The notes beneath the pieces are model-generated. The model saw nothing but the letters and a program-made list of their open reading frames with translations. It ran no database searches and was not told the DNA's origin. A stretch of 43,680 nt of DNA, from contig NZ_NPIH01000209.1 in the NCBI RefSeq assembly GCF_012275575.1, positions 2,444 through 46,123 of the forward strand, in the 5' to 3' direction. A program made the position numbers and the translations under genes. Positions 34,060 through 43,163 of this stretch are shown here, piece by piece. Source of the DNA: Paraburkholderia sp. SG-MS1. GTDB taxonomy: Bacteria > Pseudomonadota > Gammaproteobacteria > Burkholderiales > Burkholderiaceae. Positions within the stretch are counted from its first letter, which is position 1. Every line of letters begins with the position of its first letter.

Positions 34060-35052
34060 TCACGCGAGATCGAGCACCAGCGTCCCGCTCTTTGCGCCGG
34101 ATACGCAGATCATCATCACGTTGTTGGCGGCCTTGTCGGACTGGCTCAGCACGGCGTCGCGGTGATCCGGACAGCCGCCGAGCACGCGCGTCTCGCACGC
34201 GCCGCACAGGCCTTCGCGACAGCTGTAGTCGACATCGACACCGGCTTCGAGCAGCACATCGAGCAACCTCGCGCCGGCTTGAACGGCGAGACGGCGGCCG
34301 CTCTTCGCGAGTTCCACGATGTAGCTGCTCGCTTGCGCATCGACTGTTGTCGCCTCGGCGGCGAATCGTTCGATATGCATGTTGCCGATGCCCGCTTTTT
34401 CACAGGCGGCTTCGAACGCGCTCAGCATCGCGTTCGGGCCGCAGCAGTATGCGTGAACGTCAGCAGGTTGTCGGGCGAGCACCGCAGCGAGATCGAGCGG
34501 ACGACCGTCGTTCTCGGCGTCGAAATGCAGATGCACACCGCCTCCGAGAGCGCCGAGTTCGTCGAGAAACGCGGCTTGCGAGCGATCGCGCGCGCAGTAA
34601 ATCAGACGCACGTCGCGGCCTTTTTCGCGCAATCGGCGGTACATGCACAACATCGGCGTAATGCCGATGCCACCGGCAATCAGCACCGTCGACATCGCGT
34701 CTTCGTCGAGTGCGAAATTGTTCCGCGGTGCGCCGATCGGCAGAACCGCGCCACAACGAAGCTGCTCGTGCACGAAGCGCGAGCCGCCACGGCTGTTGAC
34801 GTCGTCGAGAATGGCGACCACATAGCGGCCCGCGTCGTCCGGCGAATTCACCAGCGAATAGCTGCGCGTGATGCCGTTCGGAAGATGCAAGTCGATATGC
34901 GCGCCCGGCGTGAAACGCGGAAACCCGTCACTGTCCGCCGGAATGAGTTCCACGCTCAGCACGCGCTCCGCTTCGTGGCGAATCGTCCGGACCCGCGCGC
35001 GGATGCGTGTCTGTGCGCGGTTCACGACTTCGCCGCCTGTTTGCTCTTGCAT
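34060..35052 (-). CDS. oxygenase reductase, phthalate dioxygenase reductase type
   Basis: Moves electrons from NAD(P)H through flavin to a 2Fe-2S ferredoxin and on to a Rieske oxygenase. The 330-residue product has a flavin domain (RSYSLVN at 63-69, the FMN-type motif), an NAD domain (GGIGITPM at 127-134, CGPNAM at 204-209) and a C-terminal plant-type ferredoxin with Cys278, Cys283, Cys286 and Cys316 (CREGLCGAC...C). This domain order is the VanB/PDR type. It starts 47 bp after the oxygenase gene, so the two are a two-component system. Confidence 0.93.
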   Translation of the reverse strand: MQEQTGGEVVNRAQTRIRARVRTIRHEAERVLSVELIPADSDGFPRFTPGAHIDLHLPNGITRSYSLVNSPDDAGRYVVAILDDVNSRGGSRFVHEQLRCGAVLPIGAPRNNFALDEDAMSTVLIAGGIGITPMLCMYRRLREKGRDVRLIYCARDRSQAAFLDELGALGGGVHLHFDAENDGRPLDLAAVLARQPADVHAYCCGPNAMLSAFEAACEKAGIGNMHIERFAAEATTVDAQASSYIVELAKSGRRLAVQAGARLLDVLLEAGVDVDYSCREGLCGACETRVLGGCPDHRDAVLSQSDKAANNVMMICVSGAKSGTLVLDLA

Positions 35053-35099
35053 GTTTCCCGACTCTCCATGAATTGACGACGCACTGACGACACGCGCGC

Positions 35100-36422
35100 T
35101 TACGACGACTCGGCCACTTCCGCGTCCGTTTGACGCGCGCCGTGCACCGAGAAGAAACGCGCCCGATTCACCTTCTGGCCGATTGCCGCTTCATAAGCGT
35201 CGCGCACGCTGTCGGGCTGTCCGTACTGACCGATGAAATCGCGCAGGTACGCACCGAGCAAGGGATGCGCGGCCAGTTCGGCGCGCGTCATGCCGTTCAG
35301 CATTTCGTCACGGCATGCCGATGGCAGAAATACGTTGTGATTGCGGGCGCTATCCGTCATCAGGCCTTTCGGTTGAGCGCCGGCGGCCAGCGCGTCGAGT
35401 TCCTCGAAAAAGCGCCGGCGCAGCATCACGATGCCGCGATCGCTTGCCCCGAGGGTTTCGCGCGTGCGATCAGTGATCGCACCTTGCCCGACCCACGCGG
35501 CGAAGTCCTGATTGGCAACGTGAGTGGTGATCCAGTCGCCGTTTTCATCGCGCAGCGGACCGTACCAGGCGGGAATGTGCTCCTGCACGTACGGCTCCTG
35601 TTCCTTGGGCACCTTGTTGAACACCCACAGCAGGCTCAGTGTGTTTTCATCGTCGATAGGAACGCGCCATTCGAAGTGATGCCCGAGATAAAAGCCGTTC
35701 GGCCACAGCGTCACGCGGCCCGTCGTCCACATCGGGTTCTGCTCGGTTTCGTGCGCCCGCAATCGCTTGTAGACGAAGCCGAAATCGAACTCTTCATACT
35801 TCGCGCTCAGATGCGTCGGCACGTGTTCAGATTGGCTGTCCTGTTGACGTTCTGTCCAGTTGTTATGCGTCCACTCGAAATGGATCGGATCGATCGAGTT
35901 TTCCTGGCATTGAAACCAGTTGCAAGGAATCTCGGCCATCACGACCTGCGCGAAACCGTTCGTGTAGTTGAACGGTTCCCAGTCGGGCAATTCCGGCGCG
36001 GGCGACGGTCCCATATACGCCCAGACCATGCCGGCCTTCGCGCGTACTTCATATGCGGTGATTTTTGTCTTCTGACGCAGGCGTGCTTCCGTATCCACGA
36101 TCTCTTCAAACGGCTGATGCGTGCACTGCCCACTCGCATCGAATTCCCACCCGTGATATGCGCAGCGCAAACCGCATTGCTCGACGAAACCGAACGCGAG
36201 GTCCGCGTTCCGATGCGGACAACGACGCTGCACGAGCCCGAACTTGCCGCCCAGATCCTTGAACAGCACGAGGTCCTCACCGAACAGGCGGATGGGGCGC
36301 ACGGACTTCTGGTCAAACTCGGCGACGCCGGCCACCGGATGCCAGTAGCGGCGGAGATAGTTGCCCATCGGCGTGCCCGGACCCACTTCGGTGAGCAGCC
36401 GGTTCTTTTCCTGACTCAGCAT
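35100..36422 (-). CDS. Rieske aromatic oxygenase, alpha subunit (phthalate dioxygenase-like)
   Basis: Hydroxylates or demethylates an aromatic acid using O2 and the adjacent reductase. The 440-residue product has the Rieske centre Cys68-x-His70...Cys87-x2-His90 (RRCPH, RCAYHGW) and the mononuclear iron triad region ENSIDPIHFEWTHNN with Asp178, His181 and His186. No beta subunit is encoded nearby, as is usual for phthalate-4,5-dioxygenase- and vanillate-demethylase-like single-subunit enzymes. The start ATG 36422 begins the conserved MLSQEKNRLLTEVGPGTPMG; an upstream ATG (36554) would add 44 residues of unrelated sequence. Substrate unknown. Confidence 0.93.
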   Translation of the reverse strand: MLSQEKNRLLTEVGPGTPMGNYLRRYWHPVAGVAEFDQKSVRPIRLFGEDLVLFKDLGGKFGLVQRRCPHRNADLAFGFVEQCGLRCAYHGWEFDASGQCTHQPFEEIVDTEARLRQKTKITAYEVRAKAGMVWAYMGPSPAPELPDWEPFNYTNGFAQVVMAEIPCNWFQCQENSIDPIHFEWTHNNWTERQQDSQSEHVPTHLSAKYEEFDFGFVYKRLRAHETEQNPMWTTGRVTLWPNGFYLGHHFEWRVPIDDENTLSLLWVFNKVPKEQEPYVQEHIPAWYGPLRDENGDWITTHVANQDFAAWVGQGAITDRTRETLGASDRGIVMLRRRFFEELDALAAGAQPKGLMTDSARNHNVFLPSACRDEMLNGMTRAELAAHPLLGAYLRDFIGQYGQPDSVRDAYEAAIGQKVNRARFFSVHGARQTDAEVAESS

Positions 36423-36640
36423 GTTTTGTGTCCTCGAATAATGGAAACGCCGCCCGCCGCGACCAGCGCGTACCGCGAGCGATGAGCGAATTCTTGGCGA
36501 CGCGGCAGGGCTGCACAACCTCTCCAAAATCCAGAAAGGTTGCCGTTCGTCCATGGCTCATATCGTTGCGAACGCGCGAGCAAGGGTTTAACCGAAGCCG
36601 TTTTTCCTTGCCGTCAAAAATAATCCACTTCAAAATGACT

Positions 36641-36674
36641 GTTCATATATGTTCTATGCGTTCATTTTTGAACG
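36641..36674. promoter_or_regulatory. three-repeat operator, likely for the IclR regulator
   Basis: A palindrome CGTTCATTTTTGAACG (36659-36674) has 6-bp arms, and a third copy GTTCATATAT (36641-36650) lies 19 bp upstream of its left arm in direct orientation, with another GTTC at 36651. Three repeats spaced by about ten-base units are known for PobR and PcaU, IclR-family activators of aromatic acid genes. The site is 30 bp upstream of the hydroxylase start and in the shared divergent promoter region. Confidence 0.45.
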
Positions 36675-36703
36675 TTACGGCAAAGATTCAACGCGAGGGA
36701 AGC

Positions 36704-37822
36704 ATGGAAATCGGGATTGTCGGTGGTGGGATCGGCGGGTTGGCGGCAGCGATTGCGCTGCGCGAGGCAGGGCATCGTGTCACCGTGTTCGAGCAGGCGG
36801 AGCGCTTCGGGCGGGTGGGCGCGGATATCAACCTGACGCCGAACGCGGTTCGCGCGCTCGACGGCCTCGGCGTCGGCGCGCAGTTGCGTGAAACGGCGGC
36901 TCGCCCGAATGCCCGCATCAGCCGGATGTGGGACACCGGCGAAGAAACCTCACGCCTCGCCATGTCGGACGAGGCAGAGCGCAGATACGGCGCACCGCAG
37001 TTGACGATGCACCGCGCGGACGTGATGACCGCGCTGGAACAGGCGCTTCGCCCAGGCGAACTGCAACTCGGCAAACGCACCGTCGAATTCCGTCAAACGG
37101 ACGATCAGGCGACACTCACCCTGGCCGACGGTTCGACGCACGCGTTCGATCTGCTGCTCGGCGCGGACGGCATTCACTCGGGCGTGCGCCAATATCTGTT
37201 CGGCGACGAGCGGCCGCAGTTCACCGGCATCGTGTCGTATCGCGCGGTGGTGCCGGCCGAGCGGCTGAGCGGTGGTGATCTCGGTGCGTTTGTCAAATGG
37301 TGGGGGCCGACCGACGACCTGCAGATCGTCACGTTCCCGCTCAATCGTGGCCGTGATGTGTTCATCTTCGCGACCACGTCGCAAAGCGACTGGACGCATG
37401 AATCCTGGACCACGCCCGGCGATCCGGACGCCTTGCGCCGCGCGTATGCGAGCTTCCATCCGGAAGCGCGCAAGTTGCTCGATGCGTGCGATACCGTGCT
37501 CGCGTCGGCGTTGTATATTCGCGATCCGTTGCCGAAGTGGACTGGCGCGCGCATGGCGCTGCTCGGCGACGCCTGCCATCCGATGATGCCGTTCATGGCG
37601 CAAGGCGCGGGCATGGCCATCGAAGATGCGATCGTGCTGTCGCGCGCGCTGACCGGCGTCGAAGCGGACACGCTCGGCGCGGCGCTGGCGCAATACGAAC
37701 GCGCGCGGCAGGAACGCACCGCCAAAATACAGATCGGCTCGCGTGGCAACAACTGGCTGAAAACCGGCGGCAATGCCGACTGGGTCTACGGTTACGATGC
37801 GTGGACGGTGCCGCTGGCGTGA
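36704..37822 (+). CDS. FAD-dependent aromatic monooxygenase (NicC/salicylate hydroxylase family)
   Basis: A single-component flavoprotein hydroxylase using NAD(P)H and O2. The 372-residue product has the GxGxxG dinucleotide fold (IVGGGIGGLAAA, 5-16), the DG motif (LLGADGIHSG, 151-160) and the FAD-ribityl GD motif (LLGDACHPMMPFMAQGAGMAIEDA from 286). Its C-terminal WVYGYD and the YRAVVPAE segment recall 6-hydroxynicotinate 3-monooxygenase and salicylate 1-hydroxylase. The start ATG 36704 has GAGGGA upstream; the frame is open much farther upstream without homology. It probably acts in the same pathway as the divergent Rieske system. Confidence 0.9.
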   Translation: MEIGIVGGGIGGLAAAIALREAGHRVTVFEQAERFGRVGADINLTPNAVRALDGLGVGAQLRETAARPNARISRMWDTGEETSRLAMSDEAERRYGAPQLTMHRADVMTALEQALRPGELQLGKRTVEFRQTDDQATLTLADGSTHAFDLLLGADGIHSGVRQYLFGDERPQFTGIVSYRAVVPAERLSGGDLGAFVKWWGPTDDLQIVTFPLNRGRDVFIFATTSQSDWTHESWTTPGDPDALRRAYASFHPEARKLLDACDTVLASALYIRDPLPKWTGARMALLGDACHPMMPFMAQGAGMAIEDAIVLSRALTGVEADTLGAALAQYERARQERTAKIQIGSRGNNWLKTGGNADWVYGYDAWTVPLA

Positions 37823-37849
37823 TCCTCGTTTAACCGGAACACCTTGAAG

Positions 37850-38641
37850 ATGACCGACACACCCGACAATTCGAAGGCCACCGACGCGTCGGCGTCACCG
37901 GTGGAACGTGCGTTCCGCCTGCTGCGTTTTATCGCGGAAGGTGGCTCGACGGCGAACCTTAGCGACGTCGCGCGACAGATCAACGTGAATCGCGTGACGG
38001 TCATGCGCCTGCTCGAATCGCTGAAATCCGTTGGGCTGATCGAAGTCATTGCGCCAGGCGGCTCGCATCGGCTAGGCATGCCGTTTCTGACGCTGGCCGC
38101 AAGCGCGCTCGGCTCGTCCGATCTGACCTCGCGCGCGCGTCAGGTGTTGCCGGGACTGGCCAGTCGAACCGGCTTGTCCGCGTATCTGGCGGTGCGCGAA
38201 GGAACCGAGCTGATCTATCTGCTATGCGAGACACCGGACACGCCGCTCGTCAGCCGGATTCGCGTCGGCAGCCGCATTCCCGCGCATCGCGCGACACCAG
38301 GACTCGCGATGCTGGCCCATCTCGACGCGTCGGAACTGGCCACGCTCTACGCAAACGCAAACCAGCCGAACGCCGGCGCGAACGACGACCAGCCGGATTG
38401 GGACACGTTGCAAGCCGCGCTCGATACCGTGCGCGCGAACGGTTGCGCGTGGAGCTTTTCGGGCCTCGAAGCAGGCATCGATTCGTGCGCGGCCGCTGTC
38501 ATCGATAGCCGCGGCAACGTGCTCGCGGCATTGAGCGTGGCCGGGCCGAATACCGCGTTCACGAACGACGGCACGCTGCGCGCGACTGTCGAAGCCAGTG
38601 TCACAGCGGCCGCTCGGGAACTTTCGCGTTCCAGCCTGTAG
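37850..38641 (+). CDS. IclR-family transcriptional regulator
   Basis: The product (263 residues from ATG 37850; a TTG two codons upstream is the alternative) has an N-terminal winged helix-turn-helix (about 15-72, NLSDVARQINVNRVTVMRLLESL) and a C-terminal effector domain (about 85-260) with LVSRIRVGSRIPAHRATPGLAMLAHL and GCAWSFSGLEAGIDSCAAAVID. It lies 27 bp after the hydroxylase gene. IclR proteins in aromatic catabolic clusters sense the substrate or an intermediate, so it is likely the regulator of both divergent units through the repeats at 36641-36674. Confidence 0.92.
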   Translation: MTDTPDNSKATDASASPVERAFRLLRFIAEGGSTANLSDVARQINVNRVTVMRLLESLKSVGLIEVIAPGGSHRLGMPFLTLAASALGSSDLTSRARQVLPGLASRTGLSAYLAVREGTELIYLLCETPDTPLVSRIRVGSRIPAHRATPGLAMLAHLDASELATLYANANQPNAGANDDQPDWDTLQAALDTVRANGCAWSFSGLEAGIDSCAAAVIDSRGNVLAALSVAGPNTAFTNDGTLRATVEASVTAAARELSRSSL

Positions 38642-38972
38642 ATCTCGCCCGCCAGTTTCCTGGCGGTAGACCTTTCCTTCCGCAAAATCGCCGCTATTTT
38701 GCCGTTGTTTCGCCGGTGGCTCGCGCCGCGCGAGAACGGGACGATCGGCTACTTTTCAGAGACCTAAGGTCCTTGGCGGCGTTTTTTGCGTCACCAAGAA
38801 TCTCCCCATTCGCCCACTCCATTCCGCTGAATTCGCTGAATTTCGAGGGGCGATGCGCCCCGTGCGAGACGGCATCTGAACCGTTCGCCGCACGCCGCCT
38901 GGGGAGACCGGTCGCCATGACCGACTCCGGACCCACAAAAAAAGCAGGGCTGCATACAAGGCTTGGAGAAAC
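38642..38972. other. intergenic region upstream of the porin
   Basis: About 330 bp without a credible gene. It holds a hairpin just after the IclR stop (38649-38666) and a GC-rich hairpin 111 bp upstream of the porin start (38847-38861). No convincing promoter was picked out. Confidence 0.55.
38649..38666 (+). terminator. hairpin after the IclR gene
   Basis: CCGCCAG (38649-38655) and CTGGCGG (38660-38666) form a 7-bp stem with a TTTC loop, eight bases after the stop codon. Only a broken T-rich stretch (ACCTTTCCTTCC) follows, so it may be a weak terminator. Confidence 0.5.
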
Positions 38973-40088
38973 ATGAAGGTCAAACGGAACGTCAAACGAA
39001 CGGCTGCCTACACCGCGCTTTTCGCCGCGATCGGCGCCACGACGGCGCTCGCCACCGCCGACGCACGCGCACAGAGCAGCGTGACGCTATACGGCATCGT
39101 CGATACGGGCGTGCAGTACTACAACAACGCGGCGGGTGGCGGCTCCGTGGTCGGCATGCCGACGCTGACCGGCGAAGTGCCGTCGCGTTTCGGGCTGCGT
39201 GGCAGCGAAGATCTCGGCGGCGGCTTCAAGACGTTCTTCGTCCTCGAGAACGGGTTTGCGATGAATAGCGGTGCGCTTAACTACGGTGGACGTCTGTTCG
39301 GCCGTCAGGCGAATGTCGGCGTAAGTTCACCGTACGGGTCGCTCACGCTCGGGCGGCAGATGAACATGTCGATGTACGTGCTGCTCAACGCTGACGTGAT
39401 CGGCCCGTCGATCCACTCCATGGCGAGTTTTGACGGCTATCTGCCGAATGCGCGCAGCGATAATGCGGCGGGCTATCTCGGCAAGTTCAACGGGGTCACG
39501 GTCGGCGGCACGTATAGCACCGGACGCGACGCGGCGGGCCCGGCCGGGCCGTCGGCGACCAACTGCGGCGGCAACGTCGCGGGCGATCCGGTCGCATGCC
39601 GTCAGTACACGATGATGCTCGCGTACGACGCGTCGCAATTCGGCGTGGCCGCTTCGTACGACGTAATGCGCGGCGGTGTCGGCGCGTCGGCGCCGCTGTC
39701 GAATCCAGGGTACACCGACACGCGCACCATCGTCGACGCGTACGCGATCTTCGGTCCCGCGAAAATCGGCGGCGGCTGGATTCGCCGCAATACCTCGGCC
39801 GCGGTGCATAGCCAGTCGGACATCTATTTTGTCGGCGCGACGTATCACGCGAGTCCGGCGCTATCATTCGATACACAGGTGCTGCGCTATTTGCTGCGCG
39901 AGACGTCGAGCTCGACGCTGTTCGTCGGCCGCGTGAATTACCTGCTGTCGAAACGCACGACGGTGTATACGTCGGTCGGATTCATGGAAAACAGTTCACG
40001 CGGCGCCGCGGCGGTTGCGGCCGGCGGATCGGTCGGCGTCGGACAAAACCAGCTTGGCGTGATGGCCGGCATCCAGCAGCGTTTCTAA
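38973..40088 (+). CDS. outer-membrane porin, Burkholderia OmpC/Opc type
   Basis: A trimeric general-diffusion porin. The 371-residue product has a signal peptide cut after ARA (about residue 33), the mature start QSSVTLYGIVDTGVQYYNN, the SRFGLRGSEDLGGGFKTFFVLENGF and GGRLFGRQANVGVSSPYGSLTLGRQMN strands, and ends in Phe (GIQQRF), the outer-membrane sorting signal. GGAGA precedes the ATG. It follows the catabolic cluster and may serve substrate entry, but this type is common and the link is only positional. Confidence 0.93.
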   Translation: MKVKRNVKRTAAYTALFAAIGATTALATADARAQSSVTLYGIVDTGVQYYNNAAGGGSVVGMPTLTGEVPSRFGLRGSEDLGGGFKTFFVLENGFAMNSGALNYGGRLFGRQANVGVSSPYGSLTLGRQMNMSMYVLLNADVIGPSIHSMASFDGYLPNARSDNAAGYLGKFNGVTVGGTYSTGRDAAGPAGPSATNCGGNVAGDPVACRQYTMMLAYDASQFGVAASYDVMRGGVGASAPLSNPGYTDTRTIVDAYAIFGPAKIGGGWIRRNTSAAVHSQSDIYFVGATYHASPALSFDTQVLRYLLRETSSSTLFVGRVNYLLSKRTTVYTSVGFMENSSRGAAAVAAGGSVGVGQNQLGVMAGIQQRF

Positions 40089-40158
40089 CGCGGCGCAGTG
40101 CCAGACGCGAGACTGCGGTTCGCCAATCAATCCACCCCACGATTCACGGAGTCACACG

Positions 40159-41115
40159 ATGGCGACCGATCTTCTCAGCGACATCCTGGCCGACTTACGC
40201 GCGGACGCGGTCGTTACCGGCCGTTTCACGTTGAGCGCGCCGTGGGCGATCCGCAAACCCGCCGTGTCCGGCGCGCCCTTCCGGATGGGCTCGGGCAGCC
40301 CGTTCTACCTGTGCGTCGCGGGGGCGCCCGCCGTGTATGTCGAACCGGGCGACTTCGTCCTGTTGCCGCACGGGCATGAGCATGTGATGGCTTCGTCGCT
40401 CGATGAGCAGCCGGTGCCGTTCGATTCCCTGATGGCCGACAAGGGCATCCATCCGCGCTTCGACACGCCGCTCGAATTCACCGCCGGCGGCGGTGGCGAG
40501 ACCAGCGATCTCTACACCGGCATCGTCGTGTACCGCGACATCATGCGTAGTCCGTTGTTTTCGGTGTTGCCGCCGTTGATCCATGTTCGCGCGAATGATC
40601 CTGCCGTCGCGCCGTGGCTGGCAAGCACGCTGCAAAGCTTCATTCAGGAATCGATGACCTGCCAACCCGGCTGGGCAATCGCCGCCGCTCGCCTCGCGGA
40701 CGTGCTGTTCGTGCAACTGCTGCGCGCGCATCTGCAATCGACGGCGAATCATACGGGCTGGTTACGCGGCCTCGCCGACCCACAGATCGGTCGGGCCATG
40801 GCGCTGATCCATCGCGATCCGCGTCGTGAATGGAGCGTCGCTAGTCTCGCGACGGCGGCCGGCATGTCGCGCTCGCGATTCAGCGCGCGTTTCGTCGAAC
40901 TGGTCGGCGATACGCCGATCGGTCACTTGACCGCGTATCGCATGTACCTCGCGAGCGGCGAATTGACCGAGGGCAAACGCAAGCTGATCGAGATTGCCGA
41001 ACGGGTCGGCTATTCGTCGGAGAAGGCATTTTCGCGCGCGTTTCATCGCTGGTCGGGAATGGCGCCGCGGCGTTATGCACGCAGTCCGCGCGATCTTCAT
41101 AGTCTTGAGGAATAG
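40159..41115 (+). CDS. AraC-family regulator with cupin sensor domain
   Basis: The 318-residue product has an N-terminal cupin of the AraC_binding_2/cupin_6 type (about 15-200; FYLCVAGAPAVYVEPGDFVLLPHGHEHVM) and a C-terminal double helix-turn-helix (about 215-312; WSVASLATAAGMSRSRFSARFVELVGDTPIGHLTAYRM and KLIEIAERVGYSSEKAFSRAFHRWSGMAPRRYAR). A GGAG lies upstream of the ATG. It is 70 bp after the porin. Its target is not evident; the divergent or downstream neighbours give no clue. Confidence 0.92.
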   Translation: MATDLLSDILADLRADAVVTGRFTLSAPWAIRKPAVSGAPFRMGSGSPFYLCVAGAPAVYVEPGDFVLLPHGHEHVMASSLDEQPVPFDSLMADKGIHPRFDTPLEFTAGGGGETSDLYTGIVVYRDIMRSPLFSVLPPLIHVRANDPAVAPWLASTLQSFIQESMTCQPGWAIAAARLADVLFVQLLRAHLQSTANHTGWLRGLADPQIGRAMALIHRDPRREWSVASLATAAGMSRSRFSARFVELVGDTPIGHLTAYRMYLASGELTEGKRKLIEIAERVGYSSEKAFSRAFHRWSGMAPRRYARSPRDLHSLEE

Positions 41116-41471
41116 GATGATGCCGAGCGTTCCAGGTTCGCGGCATTTCCGATGCCACGCTGCACGTATTGGACACAGGGCGTACGTCCTGCGCGGAAGA
41201 TCCGGTGGGCTTTTCCGCTGTTTTGCGCGCGATCGCCTGTGAAGCACACGCGACGCGCCGACGCTGACGGGCGCGCAATTCAATCGCGGACAGTCGACAC
41301 AGAGCGAGCAATCAAGAGGATCCCGAATGAATTTTGACTTCAAGCCGGGATGCTCTTTACCGCAGCGACAGCGGTGTTGTTTCTGTATCACAATCGGCTC
41401 TCGCTTAGCCGCCACAGACCGCTTGGCAAGAAGTCGTGCTCCAAGTGGGCGCGACTCTATTTCCCGATACG
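41116..41471. other. intergenic region with a possible gene remnant
   Basis: About 355 bp between the convergent AraC and phosphate-cotransporter genes. ATG 41327 has a good ribosome site (AGAGGA, six bases away) and reads MNFDFKPG before losing protein-like character. The next frame reads MLFTAATAVLFLYHNRLSL from ATG 41350, a membrane-helix-like stretch, so a decayed small membrane gene is possible. No terminator with a T-run was seen. Confidence 0.4.
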
Positions 41472-43163
41472 CTATCTGCACTCCTCCGCACTCTTCGCCA
41501 ACGCCCTCGCGAACTGCGCAATCTGTCTGCCGTGCTCGATCAGATCCATCGCTAGCCGGAACGCCAGCACATCGGTTTTGTCCGCCAGTTGCAGCTTGGC
41601 AAGCACGACCTGGCGCGCCGCTGCCGCCATCTGTTCGACCTCTGCCCTCGCCGCGATGACTTCCGCTGCTTCGTTCGTGTAGGACTCGTCGATCGAGCGG
41701 ACCGCCTGGACGAGATTGCGCATGACGGTGTCTGTAAATTGCGTCGTGGCTGGATCGCGCAAACGCGTGAGGTCGATCTGATGCGTCAGCCTTTGCTGGC
41801 TGACCGACACCAGATTGGTCCCGACAATCCCACTGATGCTTTCCAGGGTGGACACGATTTGCGTGAATGCGACCATCCGCTGACCTTCGTCCTCCGAGTG
41901 CTCCACCTGCGACAGGTGGCCAATATAGTGAAGAATCTCCGCTGCCAACCGGTCGGCTTCCTTGTCCCGGTCCAGCAGCAGGTTGATCTCTTCGATCGTC
42001 CCGTTCGAGACGACCTGGGTGCCGCGTCTAACGATGTCGAGCACCTCCTGCCCCAACCGCGTCAATTCGATGCGCACCCGCTGCAAGCCGACCGACGGCA
42101 CCGTCAGCGACGATTTGTCGAGATAGAGCGGGTCCCCTGTCCGTTTGACCTCCTGCGCCCGCCTCGGCACGAGGAACTCGGCAAGCCGCGCAATCGGACC
42201 GGTGAACCAGATCAGGATCAACGTGCTTGCCACGCTGAATATCGTGTGGGCGTTGGCCACCTGGCGCGGCGTCTCAGCCGCCAGTCTCGCCACGCCCTGC
42301 AACTCCGGATAGGACGGCGACACGTGCCGCACCATGTCCGCCATCTGCGGGATGAAGAAAACCCAGAACAGCACGCCCAGAATATTGAAGATCAGATGCA
42401 CCATGCCCACCTGGACCGCCTCGGGATTTTTTCCGATCGATGCGAGCAGCGCCGTTCCGCATGTGCCCACTTTTGCGCCCAGAATCACTGCGATGCCAAC
42501 TTCGAGGGGCATCAGCCCTTGGGCTCCGAGAGCGATCACGATGGCGAGGGTTGCTGCGGAGCTTTGCACGATCGCGGTAAAGATCGCGCCCACCAGAATG
42601 CCGACCAGCGGGTTCTCCATGTCCTGCATCGCGTCGATGAATGGCTGGAACGTGCGTAGCGGACGCGTCGCGTCACCCATCAACTGGATCCCGAGGAAAA
42701 GCAGGCCCAGTCCGAGGACCACGCGGCCGATCTGGCGCAGCAGTTCGCGCTGGCCGAATGCATGCAGGACAAAGCCTATCGCGAGCATGAACGACGTTAG
42801 CTTCGATACGTCGAAAGCGATGATCTGCGCGGTGACTGTCGAGCCGATATTGGCGCCCATGATCATGGGCACCGATTGGGTCAGCGTCATCAGGCCGGAA
42901 GAAACGAAGCCGACCATGAGGACCGTGGTGATGGTCGACGAATTCAGCAGCGCGGTGACGACGGCGCCGGCCAGCACGCCGCGAATGCGGCTCGCGGTCA
43001 GCATGCCGAGTAGCGCCTGCAGTCTCGAGCCGGCAATCGCCTTCAGGCCGCCGGTCATGAACTCGAGACCGAGAAGGAAAAGAGCGAGGCCTCCGATCAA
43101 CAGTCCGAAGATCTGCACGAGATTCAGGCTGTTGGGGTCCATTCCCGCAGTGTAAGGAGTCAT
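41472..43163 (-). CDS. Na/phosphate cotransporter with PhoU-like C-terminal domain
   Basis: Sodium-coupled phosphate uptake or efflux. The product has two NaPi repeats with the inverted-repeat signature QSS/NSS motifs (ALLNSSTITTVLMVGFV and AIVQSSAATLAIVIALGAQG, each followed by a GANIGST or GAKVGTCGT loop) and about ten helices. It ends with a PhoU-like helical domain (about 370-560). The start ATG 43163 has AAAGGAACAG eight bases upstream; earlier in-frame ATGs at 43196 and 43208 would add 11 or 15 residues without a better ribosome site, and ATG 43142 is a shorter alternative. It is 480 bp from the rrn operon end and convergent with the AraC gene. Confidence 0.9.
   Translation of the reverse strand: MTPYTAGMDPNSLNLVQIFGLLIGGLALFLLGLEFMTGGLKAIAGSRLQALLGMLTASRIRGVLAGAVVTALLNSSTITTVLMVGFVSSGLMTLTQSVPMIMGANIGSTVTAQIIAFDVSKLTSFMLAIGFVLHAFGQRELLRQIGRVVLGLGLLFLGIQLMGDATRPLRTFQPFIDAMQDMENPLVGILVGAIFTAIVQSSAATLAIVIALGAQGLMPLEVGIAVILGAKVGTCGTALLASIGKNPEAVQVGMVHLIFNILGVLFWVFFIPQMADMVRHVSPSYPELQGVARLAAETPRQVANAHTIFSVASTLILIWFTGPIARLAEFLVPRRAQEVKRTGDPLYLDKSSLTVPSVGLQRVRIELTRLGQEVLDIVRRGTQVVSNGTIEEINLLLDRDKEADRLAAEILHYIGHLSQVEHSEDEGQRMVAFTQIVSTLESISGIVGTNLVSVSQQRLTHQIDLTRLRDPATTQFTDTVMRNLVQAVRSIDESYTNEAAEVIAARAEVEQMAAAARQVVLAKLQLADKTDVLAFRLAMDLIEHGRQIAQFARALAKSAEECR

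Noticed and set aside
36423..36554. N-terminal extension of the Rieske oxygenase to ATG 36554
   Set aside because: The extra 44 residues have no family similarity and would overlap the divergent promoter region; ATG 36422 begins the conserved sequence.
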